Below are positions 45,907 to 55,251 of a DNA stretch of 64,000 bases, in pieces. The DNA lies in the NCBI RefSeq assembly GCF_014529945.1, contig NZ_JACVFB010000002.1, positions 124,001-188,000 on the forward strand. Reading direction: 5' to 3'. Below the pieces are notes generated by a model. That model was not told the origin of the DNA, did not search any database, and saw only the letters and a list, made by a program, of their open reading frames with translations. Source of the stretch: Chitinophaga varians. Lineage in GTDB: Bacteria; Bacteroidota; Bacteroidia; Chitinophagales; Chitinophagaceae. Both the position numbers and the translations under genes were made by a program. The first letter of the stretch is position 1, and each line of letters begins with the position of its first letter.

Positions 45907-46590
45907 ATGGTAGACCAAGCGGTTGCAGGAAAAATACTGGTAGTAGATGATGAGTTGGACATACTGGAGATTATCAGCTACAATCTCAAGACGGCAGGTT
46001 ACGAAACCGTAACAGCCAAAGACGGCAGCGAGGCTATACAGAAAGCGAAAATATTCCGGCCGGACCTCATTATGCTCGATATCATGATGCCCAACAAAAA
46101 CGGTATCGATACCTGTCGCGAACTTAGAAAAATCCCAGACTTCAAAGACACCATGGTGCTGTTCCTCACAGCCCTGAACGATGAAAAATCTGAAATTGAC
46201 GGTTTAAACATGGGTGCCGACGACTACATCGCCAAGCCTATCAAACCTAAATTACTGGTAAGCCGTATCAATGCGCTGTTCCGTCGTCTGCACAAAGCAG
46301 AAGAAACAACCGTGCAACTGGGCGATCTCATTATTGACCGGGAGAAATTCACTGTTACCTATAAAGGCCAGGACATCATTCTTGCTAAAAAGGAATTTGA
46401 ACTGTTGCAGTTGCTCGCCTCCAAACCAGGCCGTGTATTCCTTCGCAACGAAATTCTGAATCAGGTATGGGGCACGGAAGTAATCGTGGGCGACCGTACT
46501 ATCGATGTGCATATCCGTAAAATACGGCAGAAAATAGGCATCGACCTGATCACCACTGTGAAAGGAGTAGGATATAAATTTGAAATGTAA
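45907..46590 (+). CDS. PhoB-like response regulator
   Basis: 227 residues from the ATG at 45907. Receiver domain with the acidic pair VVDDE, phosphoacceptor Asp58 (LIMLDIMMP), Thr in FLTALND and Lys in IAKPIKP; winged-helix domain from about 130 (AKKEFELLQLLASKPGRVFL, VGDRTIDVHIRKIRQKIG, VKGVGYKFE). It resembles PhoB/PhoP more than the two orphan regulators do. The kinase gene follows 169 bp downstream and a phosphate-type porin converges on it, so control of phosphate starvation genes is likely, though not proven by sequence alone. Confidence 0.93.
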   Translation: MVDQAVAGKILVVDDELDILEIISYNLKTAGYETVTAKDGSEAIQKAKIFRPDLIMLDIMMPNKNGIDTCRELRKIPDFKDTMVLFLTALNDEKSEIDGLNMGADDYIAKPIKPKLLVSRINALFRRLHKAEETTVQLGDLIIDREKFTVTYKGQDIILAKKEFELLQLLASKPGRVFLRNEILNQVWGTEVIVGDRTIDVHIRKIRQKIGIDLITTVKGVGYKFEM

Positions 46591-46759
46591 GCAAGGAAAA
46601 TCTCCTTCCCCCTGATTTATTACTGACGGAAACCACATTTCCTGCACCAGAACTATTGTTACCCGTTGATGTTTTTCGTTGACGGCGAATGGCTTTTTTA
46701 TGGCGAGAAAGAAATTTAAAGTAATTTCCCATTATTATACTAATTACTCACTCTGGAGT

Positions 46760-47818
46760 ATGTTTAAAGCTAAAAACCTGTCCCCGCAAAAACTGGCGGG
46801 GTTTACTGCCCTTATCCTGTCGGCCATCATAGCGCTGGGGAGCCTGCTGGTGGATGGTAACTGGCAAGTAATGCTGGGAGCCTTTGTCCTCACCTTCCTG
46901 GTGTCTTACTATCTTTATCTGTATACCCTGCAGAACTTCATCTACCGGAAAATCAAACTCATTTATAAGTTTATCTACCAGACAAAAGCTTCTAAAAGAG
47001 AAGAATTCTTCCAAAAAAATATCCTTCCCCTGAAAACCATCGAAGAAGTAAGTGAAGATGTGGAAAAATGGGCCAGCCAGAAAAAAGAAGAACTGGACAA
47101 CCTGCGCCGCAACGAAGCTTTCCGCAAGGAATTCCTGCTTAATCTCTCCCATGAACTAAAAACGCCCATCTTCGCGGTGCAAGGATATATCCACACCCTG
47201 CTGGATGGCGCCCTGGAAGATCCTGCGGTGAATAAAATGTTCCTGAAAAACGCGACTAAAAATATTGACCGTCTTTGCCGCCTCATCGATGACCTCGATG
47301 AGATATCCAAACTGGAAAGCGGTGAGATGACCATCAACGCGGAAACCTTTGTGATCCAGGACCTGGTGAAAGACGTATTTGACACGCTCTCCCTGAAAGC
47401 CAATACCAAAGGCATCAAATTCAACATCAAAAAAGGTTGCGAAGCACCGATGCCGGTGGTAGCCGACAAAGAGAAAATCCGCCAGGTGCTCATCAATCTG
47501 GTCGACAACTCCATCAAATACGGCAAACCTGATGGCCATACAGTGGCCAGCATCTACAATATGGATGGCAAACGTGTGCTGGTAGAAATATCAGACGATG
47601 GTATCGGTATGGCGGAAGAACACCTGCCCCGTGTGTTTGAACGTTTCTATCGTACCGACCGTGCCCGCAGCCGCGACATCGGCGGTACCGGTCTGGGCCT
47701 CGCCATCGTGAAGCACATCGTGGAAGCCCACGATCAGTCCATCACCGTGCGCAGCAAACCGGAAATAGGCAGCACATTCGGCTTCACCATGGAAGCCGGT
47801 AAAGAATCAATGCTGTAA
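46760..47818 (+). CDS. PhoR-like sensor histidine kinase
   Basis: 352 residues. Two membrane helices (about 13-30 and 38-56) with almost no periplasmic loop, then a linker, a dimerisation domain with phospho-His131 in LNLSHELKTPIF, and a catalytic domain with N box NLVDNSIKYG, G1 DDGIGMA, F box FERFYR and G2 GGTGLGLAIV. The lack of a periplasmic sensor is the PhoR pattern, where the signal comes through the phosphate transporter. I prefer the ATG at 46760 (GGAG just upstream) to those at 46679 and 46700, because the shorter form puts the first helix near the N-terminus. It partners the regulator at 45907. Confidence 0.93.
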   Translation: MFKAKNLSPQKLAGFTALILSAIIALGSLLVDGNWQVMLGAFVLTFLVSYYLYLYTLQNFIYRKIKLIYKFIYQTKASKREEFFQKNILPLKTIEEVSEDVEKWASQKKEELDNLRRNEAFRKEFLLNLSHELKTPIFAVQGYIHTLLDGALEDPAVNKMFLKNATKNIDRLCRLIDDLDEISKLESGEMTINAETFVIQDLVKDVFDTLSLKANTKGIKFNIKKGCEAPMPVVADKEKIRQVLINLVDNSIKYGKPDGHTVASIYNMDGKRVLVEISDDGIGMAEEHLPRVFERFYRTDRARSRDIGGTGLGLAIVKHIVEAHDQSITVRSKPEIGSTFGFTMEAGKESML

Positions 47819-47825
47819 GCGGATA

Positions 47826-49154
47826 CTAAAACCGGTATTGCATCCGGCAGGTAAGTACATTGTCTTTAATATCTGTGGTGTAGCCAGACAGACTGGTGCT
47901 TTCATTTTCCACCCAGTCATAATACACCATGAATTTCAGGTGTTCGTTGGCGTAGTATAAATATCCCAGTCCCAACGTATTATAGCGGATATCCGCTGCC
48001 GTGAGGTTGGAGCCGGGCGCGCCAATCTCTTTCCCACTCACGTCCCTGTTGGGATCATACCAATCATATTTCACAACGGCCTGATGTTTTTCACTGCCGA
48101 GGTTCTGAATAAAATACAGGTAAGCACCGTCAAAGTTTCTGATATACAATGGCAGCTTACGTCCCTGCGCGTCCACCGGAATGACACCAGGCGTTTCAGT
48201 AGTGCCTGCTGTAGCGGTTTGTGAGCCGCGAATATATTCCGCCCGGAATTGGGTATATCCTCTTTTAGGCCCGTTAGGAATTCTCAGTTGCACATCTGCG
48301 CCGTAATAGTGACGGGGCGCAATCCGGCCCACATTCAGGGCATTGGAGTCCAGTACAAATGCCTTCTGCCCGTTTACAGTATTCATCCGGTAAATGGAAG
48401 GAGTGAATTGTTGCATGCCACCATACAAGACAGACACACCTCCCGACAATATCCATTTGTTGCCTTTGAAGCGGTAAGGCTTCCAGGCAATGCGGGCGAT
48501 AAGATCCTTATGACTGTCAAAATCTGAGGTAGCGGTAAGACCCTGTCCATTGAACAAGCCCACGTCCACTTTCAGGTATCGCAGGGGATGATCTTTGCGG
48601 CGGGGCTCAAAGGACACCATGGCGCCCAGGTCTCGCTCCGTTTTCATCAGGATCTGCGACATTCTTCCACGCTCCGGCGTTTCACGGTCTGCCGATGAAA
48701 GGTTCACTTCATATCCGAAAGGCCGCGCAAACATACCACCGACCAACGAAAAGAGATTGAACTTTGTATCAAATACCCGCCCGTAAAAATCGCGGATAAA
48801 TACGCCCCGCTCGGACCCGTCAAACTGAAATGCGAACTGCACCACCGGCATATCCTCATGGTTATAACGCTCATAGTCGACCCGAATGCGGCCACGGCGC
48901 AGTGAAAACCGGTTATTGACAGCATCGGGGAAGTCGCCGCCGGCATAGCTGCTGATACCTTTGGACTGCGCCAGCTGGAACTGCGGCTGAATATAGCCAC
49001 TGAAGCGCAATGCGTCGTATTTGTGGTACATGGAGATCATGCCTTTTCCCAGCTCAGTGGTGGTATCGATCATATCCATGAGGAACTGTGCCTTTACGGA
49101 CGTAAAGGACGTCAACAGCACTGCCATCAGCAGCAAAGATCTGAACAGTCGCAT
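47826..49154 (-). CDS. OprO/OprP-family phosphate-type porin
   Basis: A 442-residue outer-membrane beta-barrel. A signal peptide ends VKAQ, preceded by MRLFRSLLL; the start at 49154 is chosen over 49175. Family landmarks: FSGYIQPQFQLAQ, FSLRRGRIRVDY, VVQFAFQFDGSERGVFIRDF, GMFARPFGYE and the arginine-rich barrel strands, ending in Phe (CRMQYRF). OprO/OprP porins pass phosphate or pyrophosphate. It is convergent with the PhoR-like kinase (7 bp between stops). The promoter has a -7 box TACTTTTG and a palindrome over it (49156-49174). Confidence 0.9.
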   Translation of the reverse strand: MRLFRSLLLMAVLLTSFTSVKAQFLMDMIDTTTELGKGMISMYHKYDALRFSGYIQPQFQLAQSKGISSYAGGDFPDAVNNRFSLRRGRIRVDYERYNHEDMPVVQFAFQFDGSERGVFIRDFYGRVFDTKFNLFSLVGGMFARPFGYEVNLSSADRETPERGRMSQILMKTERDLGAMVSFEPRRKDHPLRYLKVDVGLFNGQGLTATSDFDSHKDLIARIAWKPYRFKGNKWILSGGVSVLYGGMQQFTPSIYRMNTVNGQKAFVLDSNALNVGRIAPRHYYGADVQLRIPNGPKRGYTQFRAEYIRGSQTATAGTTETPGVIPVDAQGRKLPLYIRNFDGAYLYFIQNLGSEKHQAVVKYDWYDPNRDVSGKEIGAPGSNLTAADIRYNTLGLGYLYYANEHLKFMVYYDWVENESTSLSGYTTDIKDNVLTCRMQYRF

Positions 49155-49155
49155 C

Positions 49156-49180
49156 TGCGCAAAAAATTTGCGCAAAAGTA
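49156..49180 (-). promoter_or_regulatory. Porin promoter with overlapping palindromic operator
   Basis: The -7 box TACTTTTG lies on the minus strand at 49173-49180. TGCGCAAA (49156-49163) and TTTGCGCA (49167-49174) form a perfect 8-bp inverted repeat with a 3-nt spacer. It covers the predicted transcription start and the last two bases of the box and ends 2 bp from the ATG, so a bound regulator would block transcription. Confidence 0.45.
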
Positions 49181-49316
49181 GGATTTTCAGGGAGATATTT
49201 ACAGTGAGCCTGTCCGAAACAGGTCTTCCGGTTAGCTCCTGCCCGGTTAATCCCTCGTTAATCCGCTATGCTCCCGATCGTAAACCGGGGCCAAAAAGCT
49301 AAATTGATGATGGATT

Positions 49317-50246
49317 ATGTTACTTATGAAAACAACTACCCGGGAACACTGGGAATGGAAAGTCCAACTGGCCATTGCCTACGCCCACAACAATTCCCTC
49401 ATAGACATCAGTTTAAAAGCGGTGGCGGATATGCTGTCCGTATCCAAAGACATTTTTTCGCATAAATTCGCCTCCCTGAAGGGCGAACCATACGCCAGAT
49501 ATGTGAAACGTACCCGCCTGGAGGCCGGCGTAGGATACCTTCGCCACAGCAACTTTTCCATCCATGAAATCAGTGAAAAATGCCGATACTCCGGCGAATC
49601 CTTTGCGAAAGCTATCAGAGGCTGGTTTAACACCAGCCCTACCGGGCTCCGGAACCAGGATTACATGCCGGCGGAAAAGCACACACTGGAACAAACCCGG
49701 ATTGCCACCGCTTCTCAACAGGACTTCCCGGAATATTTCAACATGGAGAACACGGTTGACTGCAGATTGCCCGGCTGTACGCTTTACTACAACATCCTGC
49801 CCAGCGGCAACGACCCGGTAAAAGGCATGGTGGCCTCGATGGCCCGCTATTCCCGGCAGCTTCGTGATCTGACCACCGAACTGGCCATGGAAGATGCCCG
49901 CATTATTACCGGAACACTCGATGTAGTCCCTGTTACCACCTACGATCGTATGATGATGTACGTCGGCCTGCTATTGCCTAACACACCTGCCAACACCATG
50001 GCACATTATCAGCTGATTACCAAATATCAGGAATCATATCGGCTGGTAGACCGGCAAATCGAGGAAGGACATTATAAAAAACTGAAAGTCCCGCTCAGTT
50101 TTGCTGATGCAGGACTTCCCATGTATAAATTCATTAACGCCAATTGTCGGGTAGGACACTTTTATATGCGGACCAACCACTTCTTTATTTCTCTGCCGGA
50201 ACCAAGCGTGTCGGAGATCTACATCCCCTGGCAGAAAAGCATTTAG
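49317..50246 (+). CDS. AraC-type regulator fused to a GyrI-like effector domain
   Basis: 309 residues. An N-terminal AraC helix-turn-helix pair lies at about 10-115 (ISLKAVADMLSVSKDIFSHK, FSIHEISEKCRYSGESFAKA, then a Pro in TSPTGLR), and a C-terminal GyrI-like small-molecule domain at about 150-307 (GTLDVVPVTTYDRMMMYVGL, VSEIYIPWQKS). This is the Rob/BmrR-style layout: a one-component regulator sensing amphipathic compounds. An ATG at 49326 is an alternative start. The stop TAG lies inside the left arm of a short palindrome shared with the next gene. Confidence 0.88.
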   Translation: MLLMKTTTREHWEWKVQLAIAYAHNNSLIDISLKAVADMLSVSKDIFSHKFASLKGEPYARYVKRTRLEAGVGYLRHSNFSIHEISEKCRYSGESFAKAIRGWFNTSPTGLRNQDYMPAEKHTLEQTRIATASQQDFPEYFNMENTVDCRLPGCTLYYNILPSGNDPVKGMVASMARYSRQLRDLTTELAMEDARIITGTLDVVPVTTYDRMMMYVGLLLPNTPANTMAHYQLITKYQESYRLVDRQIEEGHYKKLKVPLSFADAGLPMYKFINANCRVGHFYMRTNHFFISLPEPSVSEIYIPWQKSI

Positions 50247-50321
50247 TCATTTGAGTATTGGGATATTTGATCATTAAAACAAGCCAAGACTTCCTTTAAA
50301 GAATCAAATGACTAAATACTA
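50241..50321. repeat. AT-rich palindromic element, copy H, spanning two stop codons
   Basis: ATTTAGTCATTTGA at 50241-50254 is perfectly complementary to TCAAATGACTAAAT at 50304-50317. The left arm contains the TAG stop of the AraC-type gene (50244-50246), and the right end contains the TAG stop of the MBOAT gene (50319-50321). It may act as a weak two-way terminator, but there is no T run. Confidence 0.7.
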
Positions 50322-51803
50322 AAATTGGAAATAAATCGGAATCATTGGTTGCGTGCTCTTCACCTGCACCAGCAACCAGATGAATATAACCATCACGGCT
50401 ATACTACCTACTAACGGCATACGACCCAGTACTCCGGCCATCCGCAGTTCTGCTTTGGCTGGCATAAAGTGCAGCACAAAACCCAGCAACATCACCCAGA
50501 ACACCGCTGTATAACCGGTATACAGCTCCATCAGGATACCTGGCTGGAAGTCATACGCAATCTGATGTATGAGTGACCACGCATCGTGGAATGTGGCTGC
50601 TTTAAAGAATATCCAGCAGAAACAAACGAAGTGGAAAGTCAGCAGGATACCGCCCACTTTCAGCAGGCTGGCTTTCAGGCCGGTCATTTCTGTTTTCCGT
50701 TTTTTCTGACTGTCTATACGCACCTTGTCTATTGCCAGGGCCGCTCCGTGCATACCTCCCCAGAAAATAAAATTCCAGCTCGCGCCATGCCAGAAACCAC
50801 CGATCAGCATGGTCAGTGCCAGATTGATATACTGACGCACCTTGCCTTTGCGGTTACCGCCCAGCGGGATGTACAGATAGTCACGCAGCCAGCTGGACAG
50901 GGAAATGTGCCAGCGGCGCCAGAATTCTGTAATAGAGGAACTCTGGTAAGGCGAATCGAAGTTAGGCGGAATCCTGAATCCGGTCCATCGCGCGATACCG
51001 ATCGCCATATCTGAATATCCGGAGAAATCGCAGTAGATCACCAACGCATAGCCATACACGCCCAGGAGGCATTCCAGCCCGGTGTGTTTGCTGGGATCAT
51101 CAAAAATATACTGAACGAAATTCTGATAGATAAAGTCGGAGATTACGATCTTTTTAAACAACCCACCCACAATCAGGGCCATGCCTTTACCGATATCTTC
51201 TCCGTTCAACCGGTATGGCTGATGGATTTGCGGGATAAAATCAGCTGCACGTACGATAGGGCCCATCATCAGTTTCGGGAAGAAAGAGAGGAAGAACAGG
51301 TAATCCATGAAACGGTTCACCGGCTTGATTTCTCCGCGGTACACGTCAATGGTATAGCTAAGGTTCTCAAAAGTATAAAACGAAATACCGATTGGCAGCA
51401 GCAGGTGCAGCGGGGTGATATGCCCGTTGGTCACATCATTGATGATGCCGATAAAGAAGTCGGTGTATTTGAAATAGAACAGCAGCCCGATGTTCAGGAT
51501 GATACTAAAGACCAGCAGTGATTTTTTGACCTGTTGACTCGTCGTATGGTAAATCCATCGCGACAGGTTAAAGTCCACGATGGCCGACAGGACGACCAGG
51601 CCCACATAAAAACCACAGGCTTTGTAAAAGAAGTAAAGGGAGAAGAGGGTGTACACCCATACCCTGCCTTGTTGACTACGGCTTACAGCGAGGTAGCACA
51701 ACAGAAAGACAGCAAAAAAATAGAAGAAGAAGGCACTGTTAAACAGCACCGGGTCTGATGGATTGTACAGCAGCTGGGCAAGCAGCTTATTAACGTCGAT
51801 CAT
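50319..51803 (-). CDS. MBOAT family O-acyltransferase (AlgI/PatA/DltB type)
   Basis: A 494-residue polytopic membrane enzyme that brings acyl groups (usually acetyl) across the inner membrane for transfer to an exported polymer. Conserved blocks: LPIGISFYTFENLSYTIDVY, FLSFFPKLMMGPIVRA, WRRWHISLSSWLRDYLYIPL and GGFWHGASWNFIFWGGMHG with the catalytic His. Its start overlaps the upstream SGNH gene by 14 bp, showing translational coupling. The two SGNH proteins are the natural partners that finish acyl transfer, as in AlgI-AlgJ/X, PatA-PatB and DltB-DltD systems. Confidence 0.95.
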   Translation of the reverse strand: MIDVNKLLAQLLYNPSDPVLFNSAFFFYFFAVFLLCYLAVSRSQQGRVWVYTLFSLYFFYKACGFYVGLVVLSAIVDFNLSRWIYHTTSQQVKKSLLVFSIILNIGLLFYFKYTDFFIGIINDVTNGHITPLHLLLPIGISFYTFENLSYTIDVYRGEIKPVNRFMDYLFFLSFFPKLMMGPIVRAADFIPQIHQPYRLNGEDIGKGMALIVGGLFKKIVISDFIYQNFVQYIFDDPSKHTGLECLLGVYGYALVIYCDFSGYSDMAIGIARWTGFRIPPNFDSPYQSSSITEFWRRWHISLSSWLRDYLYIPLGGNRKGKVRQYINLALTMLIGGFWHGASWNFIFWGGMHGAALAIDKVRIDSQKKRKTEMTGLKASLLKVGGILLTFHFVCFCWIFFKAATFHDAWSLIHQIAYDFQPGILMELYTGYTAVFWVMLLGFVLHFMPAKAELRMAGVLGRMPLVGSIAVMVIFIWLLVQVKSTQPMIPIYFQF

Positions 51804-53070
51804 CCGAGTTGACTGGGTTTTTCTTTTTTACCTGTAAATATTGATTGTAGGACTGTTGCAGCGCTTCAAACAGCAACTGTCCCTGTAACTGGTATCCTTT
51901 TGTACTAAAGTGAATGTGGTCCGGGGCCCACCCACCTGCAAACCGGCTGGCTTGCTCCTTGTTTACCGCGTTGAAATTCCAACAGGCAATACCGTGTTGT
52001 CTGGCATATCCTGTAATCTGTTGCGTTGCCATGGCAATGTAAGGATTGGGATAATACGAGGTGGTATAGTAGGTGCGATATTTTTTCTTGCCTATTTTTT
52101 TGCGGACGGCTTTTTTTACGGCCCTCATACAGTCGGGCGGCGTAGTCAGCAGGATGCTGGCGGCGGGCGCCTGTTGCTTTATGAGCTGTACTGTTTTGTC
52201 TATTTCCTCGCGGAAGGCCAGCGGATCAAAACGGCCATAGGCTTCGTTGGTGCCCAGGGAGATGATCACCAGTCGTGGATGGAATACTGCCATTTGCGCC
52301 AGCAGAATGCTGCTGAGGTCATTATACTGCTGATACATGGCCCCGTTGATGCCTACACTGTGATACAATACGCCATTGCGGCCGTTTTGTAACACAGCGC
52401 CATAGAAACGGAAGGGCAGGTTATTGGAATTCTCCCAGCGTACCTGGAAGGTTTGGGAAGTCTGCAGGAAATCGAGGGTCGCCATTTTGATGGTCGGCGT
52501 ACCGGGAAACGGTGTGCCCGTTACCGTTATCTGTGCGGCGTCGGGGCTATAGATAGTATTATCGTCGGTGGCAGCGTCGTAGAACAGTTGCACTTTCCGG
52601 AAGTTGTTGTCCATAGTGCCGTCCTGCTTACCAGCGAAAGAGAGCGCCGGGGATTGTACCAGTGTCTGGATGGCGATAGCGCCGGGACCGAGCACTGGTG
52701 GCTTGTAGCGGTCTATCACCCTTTCCATGGTCCAGCGGACGGTGCTGTTCCACCGATAGTCTTCCGGGCCATTGGTACCTGCTACGTTGTATGGAAAAAC
52801 ATATCCCCTGCCAGCGTAGCCAAACTGCTGTTGCAGCAGGGCTGCGGTAGCCAGGGGGAAATAGCCGGCCTGTACATGGGAGTCTCCGAGGTGAAGTATA
52901 GATACCACATTACTGTCTGTATGGTACAGCGATTCAAACGCGCGATACAGGGCCGTGTCCTGTTGGATCACGTTAGCCTGCGGTTGCGCATAAGTTGTAA
53001 ATGTGGTGAGCAACAGTATTATTACTGCTGCTATACTTTTTCTACGGTTGTTCTCCCTGCCTGTAATCAT
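51790..53070 (-). CDS. Secreted SGNH/GDSL-type acyl esterase-like protein
   Basis: 426 residues with a signal peptide (ending TYAQ). SGNH blocks: LHLGDSHVQAG (catalytic Ser), a glycine block in HSVGINGAMYQQ, SLGTNEAYGRFD (the Asn block) and APDHIHFSTKGYQLQG (Asp and His of the triad). A basic C-terminal end (QVKKKNPVNSDDRR). It overlaps the upstream SGNH gene by 29 bp and the MBOAT gene by 14 bp. It probably transfers acetyl groups onto, or removes them from, peptidoglycan or a surface polysaccharide. Confidence 0.88.
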   Translation of the reverse strand: MITGRENNRRKSIAAVIILLLTTFTTYAQPQANVIQQDTALYRAFESLYHTDSNVVSILHLGDSHVQAGYFPLATAALLQQQFGYAGRGYVFPYNVAGTNGPEDYRWNSTVRWTMERVIDRYKPPVLGPGAIAIQTLVQSPALSFAGKQDGTMDNNFRKVQLFYDAATDDNTIYSPDAAQITVTGTPFPGTPTIKMATLDFLQTSQTFQVRWENSNNLPFRFYGAVLQNGRNGVLYHSVGINGAMYQQYNDLSSILLAQMAVFHPRLVIISLGTNEAYGRFDPLAFREEIDKTVQLIKQQAPAASILLTTPPDCMRAVKKAVRKKIGKKKYRTYYTTSYYPNPYIAMATQQITGYARQHGIACWNFNAVNKEQASRFAGGWAPDHIHFSTKGYQLQGQLLFEALQQSYNQYLQVKKKNPVNSDDRR

Positions 53071-54460
53071 TCATAATAGCTTTATACAGCAGCGCCCCCA
53101 CTTTGGCCGCTCCCTGTCGGTTAAGGTGTGTATAGTCTTTATTGGCCAGCACGGTATCTCCTTCTACCCATTTCACCATGGATCCGGAGCCTCCCATGTT
53201 GGCGTAGAGGTTCCAGTAGGCAGTGCCGTAGGTAGTAGCCAGGTCGTGCTGTACTTTCAGCAAGGCTTCTACGCCCGGAGCGGTAATATAGCGGTCTCCT
53301 TTTCTGTAGGATTTGTCGGCCGTACCTACGATCAGGAAAGAAGTTCCCGGCAGGTCTTTACGCAGCGAGTCCACTACTTTTTTCATGGGTCTTTCGTACC
53401 AGCTGTAGTCCGTCAGTTCGGGGCGGAACAGTACATTGGCGCCGTAATGGAGCACTACGAGATCGTAGGGGCGTTCCTGTTGCATACGACGGACCATATC
53501 GGCAGACAGGTGTCCGAGTTCCACGCCGCTGATACCGCGGAAGGAGAAGTTGTCCACATATACGCCGTTGTCTGTTTCAAAGCAAACGCCATAGAACGGG
53601 GCAGTAGCGCCGCCGCCGTATTTGATGGTGATGGTGCCCGCACCGGTATCCTGGCGGAAATCCAGTTTATTCACCTGTGCATTGCCGGAGAGGGTGTAAG
53701 GTTTTTCATTGATGTTCACCGTAGTAGCTTCGGCCGGGCCATACAGCAGGGATACCTCGTCGAATTTGTCGAGGCGCGGCTTTTTAACCGGCGTATATTT
53801 TATCCAGCTGTCGCCGCCCGGGTAAAAGGTGTGTCCGGACAGGCCGAGTACGATATTGGAAGGAGGTGAATTTTTATAGTGGTAATCTTTCCAGTCACGC
53901 GAGAAGGTATGCGTGATGGTAGTGCGGTAGCTGGCCACCACCGAGGTGATGGGCACAAATCCTACCCCGGCGCCACCGAAGAAGGTCTGCAGGCTGTCGC
54001 GCAGGTCGGAGGTGATAAGATCGCCTTCGATCATGGAGTCTCCGAAATAGGCGATACGTACTTTTTTACGTTTACCGGATTTCAGTTCTTTCAGTGCAGC
54101 CATGAAGCGGTCCAATCCGGCGTTGCTGTCACTGGTTTCTACCGAGGCATAGTTGAGGATGCCTTTGTATGACATAAAATCATACACTGCATCCGGGTTG
54201 ATAACGGTGCCTCCGGGTGTTTTCCCGGCCGCCGCTGCTGTAGAGTCAGCATGAGAACGCTTACTGCCGTCTTTCGCGGCAGTAAGCGTTCCTTTATCTT
54301 TTTCCGTTCCGGATGTCCGTAGTTCAGACAACATGTCCAGCCGACGGAATTGAAAATCTTTAAATGAAAAACTAAAGTTGAGCTGGGAGAGTATCACCAG
54401 GCACACCAATGATCCTACGATAATAAAAAATGGGTAGGCAGACTTGTTTTCGCCAGACAT
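53042..54460 (-). CDS. Membrane-anchored SGNH-type protein
   Basis: 472 residues: one N-terminal membrane anchor (FFIIVGSLVCLVILSQLNFS, about 10-30), a low-complexity linker (about 50-85) and an SGNH domain with IAYFGDSMIEGDL (catalytic Ser), RGISGVELGHLSADM, VVLHYGANVLF (Asn block) and NKDYTHLNRQGA (Asp, His). It may be the DltD/AlgX/PatB-like acceptor of acyl groups from the MBOAT protein. It starts 22 bp after the glucosaminidase gene and ends 29 bp inside the next SGNH gene, so all four genes form one operon. Confidence 0.87.
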   Translation of the reverse strand: MSGENKSAYPFFIIVGSLVCLVILSQLNFSFSFKDFQFRRLDMLSELRTSGTEKDKGTLTAAKDGSKRSHADSTAAAAGKTPGGTVINPDAVYDFMSYKGILNYASVETSDSNAGLDRFMAALKELKSGKRKKVRIAYFGDSMIEGDLITSDLRDSLQTFFGGAGVGFVPITSVVASYRTTITHTFSRDWKDYHYKNSPPSNIVLGLSGHTFYPGGDSWIKYTPVKKPRLDKFDEVSLLYGPAEATTVNINEKPYTLSGNAQVNKLDFRQDTGAGTITIKYGGGATAPFYGVCFETDNGVYVDNFSFRGISGVELGHLSADMVRRMQQERPYDLVVLHYGANVLFRPELTDYSWYERPMKKVVDSLRKDLPGTSFLIVGTADKSYRKGDRYITAPGVEALLKVQHDLATTYGTAYWNLYANMGGSGSMVKWVEGDTVLANKDYTHLNRQGAAKVGALLYKAIMNDYRQGEQP

Positions 54461-54482
54461 ATTTTCGAGTCGATTAGCACAC

Positions 54483-55061
54483 TCACTGGTCGTCGGTTGC
54501 TGGCGGCATGCCTACGGTTAACCAGGAAGAGCTCCGTGCCACGCTATCCATTCCTTCGTCCAGTTTATATAGTTTGTAACGGTTAATAATGGCAGTTACT
54601 CTTTTGATCCATTCATGGCCAGCAGAGGAATAGCCGCTGTGATTCATATGTTTGAGCCATACTGCGAATTCGGGGTTACCTTTCAGTTGGCTGAACCATT
54701 TCTTTCTGGCAAGCACTTCCACGAAATGTTCGTAGGAGGCTACGGCAGAAGCGTATTGCTTATACCGGGATTTTGTGCCTGGGGCTGTTTTTGACAGATT
54801 GTTTTTTCCGACAATACCAAAGTGGTTGTTAAGCAATTTGGCATTTCTGCTGGTACCTGTACCGGATTCCAGCATGGCTACCCCCAGGATAACGCTGGCC
54901 GGAACGCCGGTTTCCTGCATGAGTTCCACAGATACCGGTTTAAATTTCTTTAGATAATTACTCGTGGACTGTTGAGCATACCCAACATTGCTGAGCATCA
55001 GCAATAAAAGCACCGCACATACCCATACTGACCGTTTGATGTAGGTTGTTACCTTTCTCAT
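54483..55061 (-). CDS. Secreted glucosaminidase-domain protein (GH73-like)
   Basis: 192 residues from the ATG at 55061, chosen because it begins a signal peptide (hydrophobic core VWVCAVLLLLMLSNVGYAQ); the longer frame to 55112 adds 17 polar residues. The domain matches GH73-type endo-N-acetylglucosaminidases: PASVILGVAMLESGTGTSRN with catalytic Glu65, NNHFGIVGK, YKQYASAVASYEHFVEVL and a closing INRYKLYKLD. It would cut the glycan strands of peptidoglycan. As first gene of the operon with two SGNH proteins and an MBOAT enzyme, it suggests that the acylated polymer is peptidoglycan, since O-acetylation controls such hydrolases. Confidence 0.88.
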   Translation of the reverse strand: MRKVTTYIKRSVWVCAVLLLLMLSNVGYAQQSTSNYLKKFKPVSVELMQETGVPASVILGVAMLESGTGTSRNAKLLNNHFGIVGKNNLSKTAPGTKSRYKQYASAVASYEHFVEVLARKKWFSQLKGNPEFAVWLKHMNHSGYSSAGHEWIKRVTAIINRYKLYKLDEGMDSVARSSSWLTVGMPPATDDQ

Positions 55062-55251
55062 AGGAGTAGTCTTTGTTACAGGTGAAAGATTGTTGTTTGT
55101 TTTCAGCATCATTACTTACCTCACATATCAACGATGATCACACATCACACCGCAATATTACTTTAAAAAATTAAATAATACGTTCTTTCTCTTCTAACCT
55201 TATCTTCGTCGTTAATTTCTTGTTAAAAAAATTGTTCCTCTATTTAGCATC

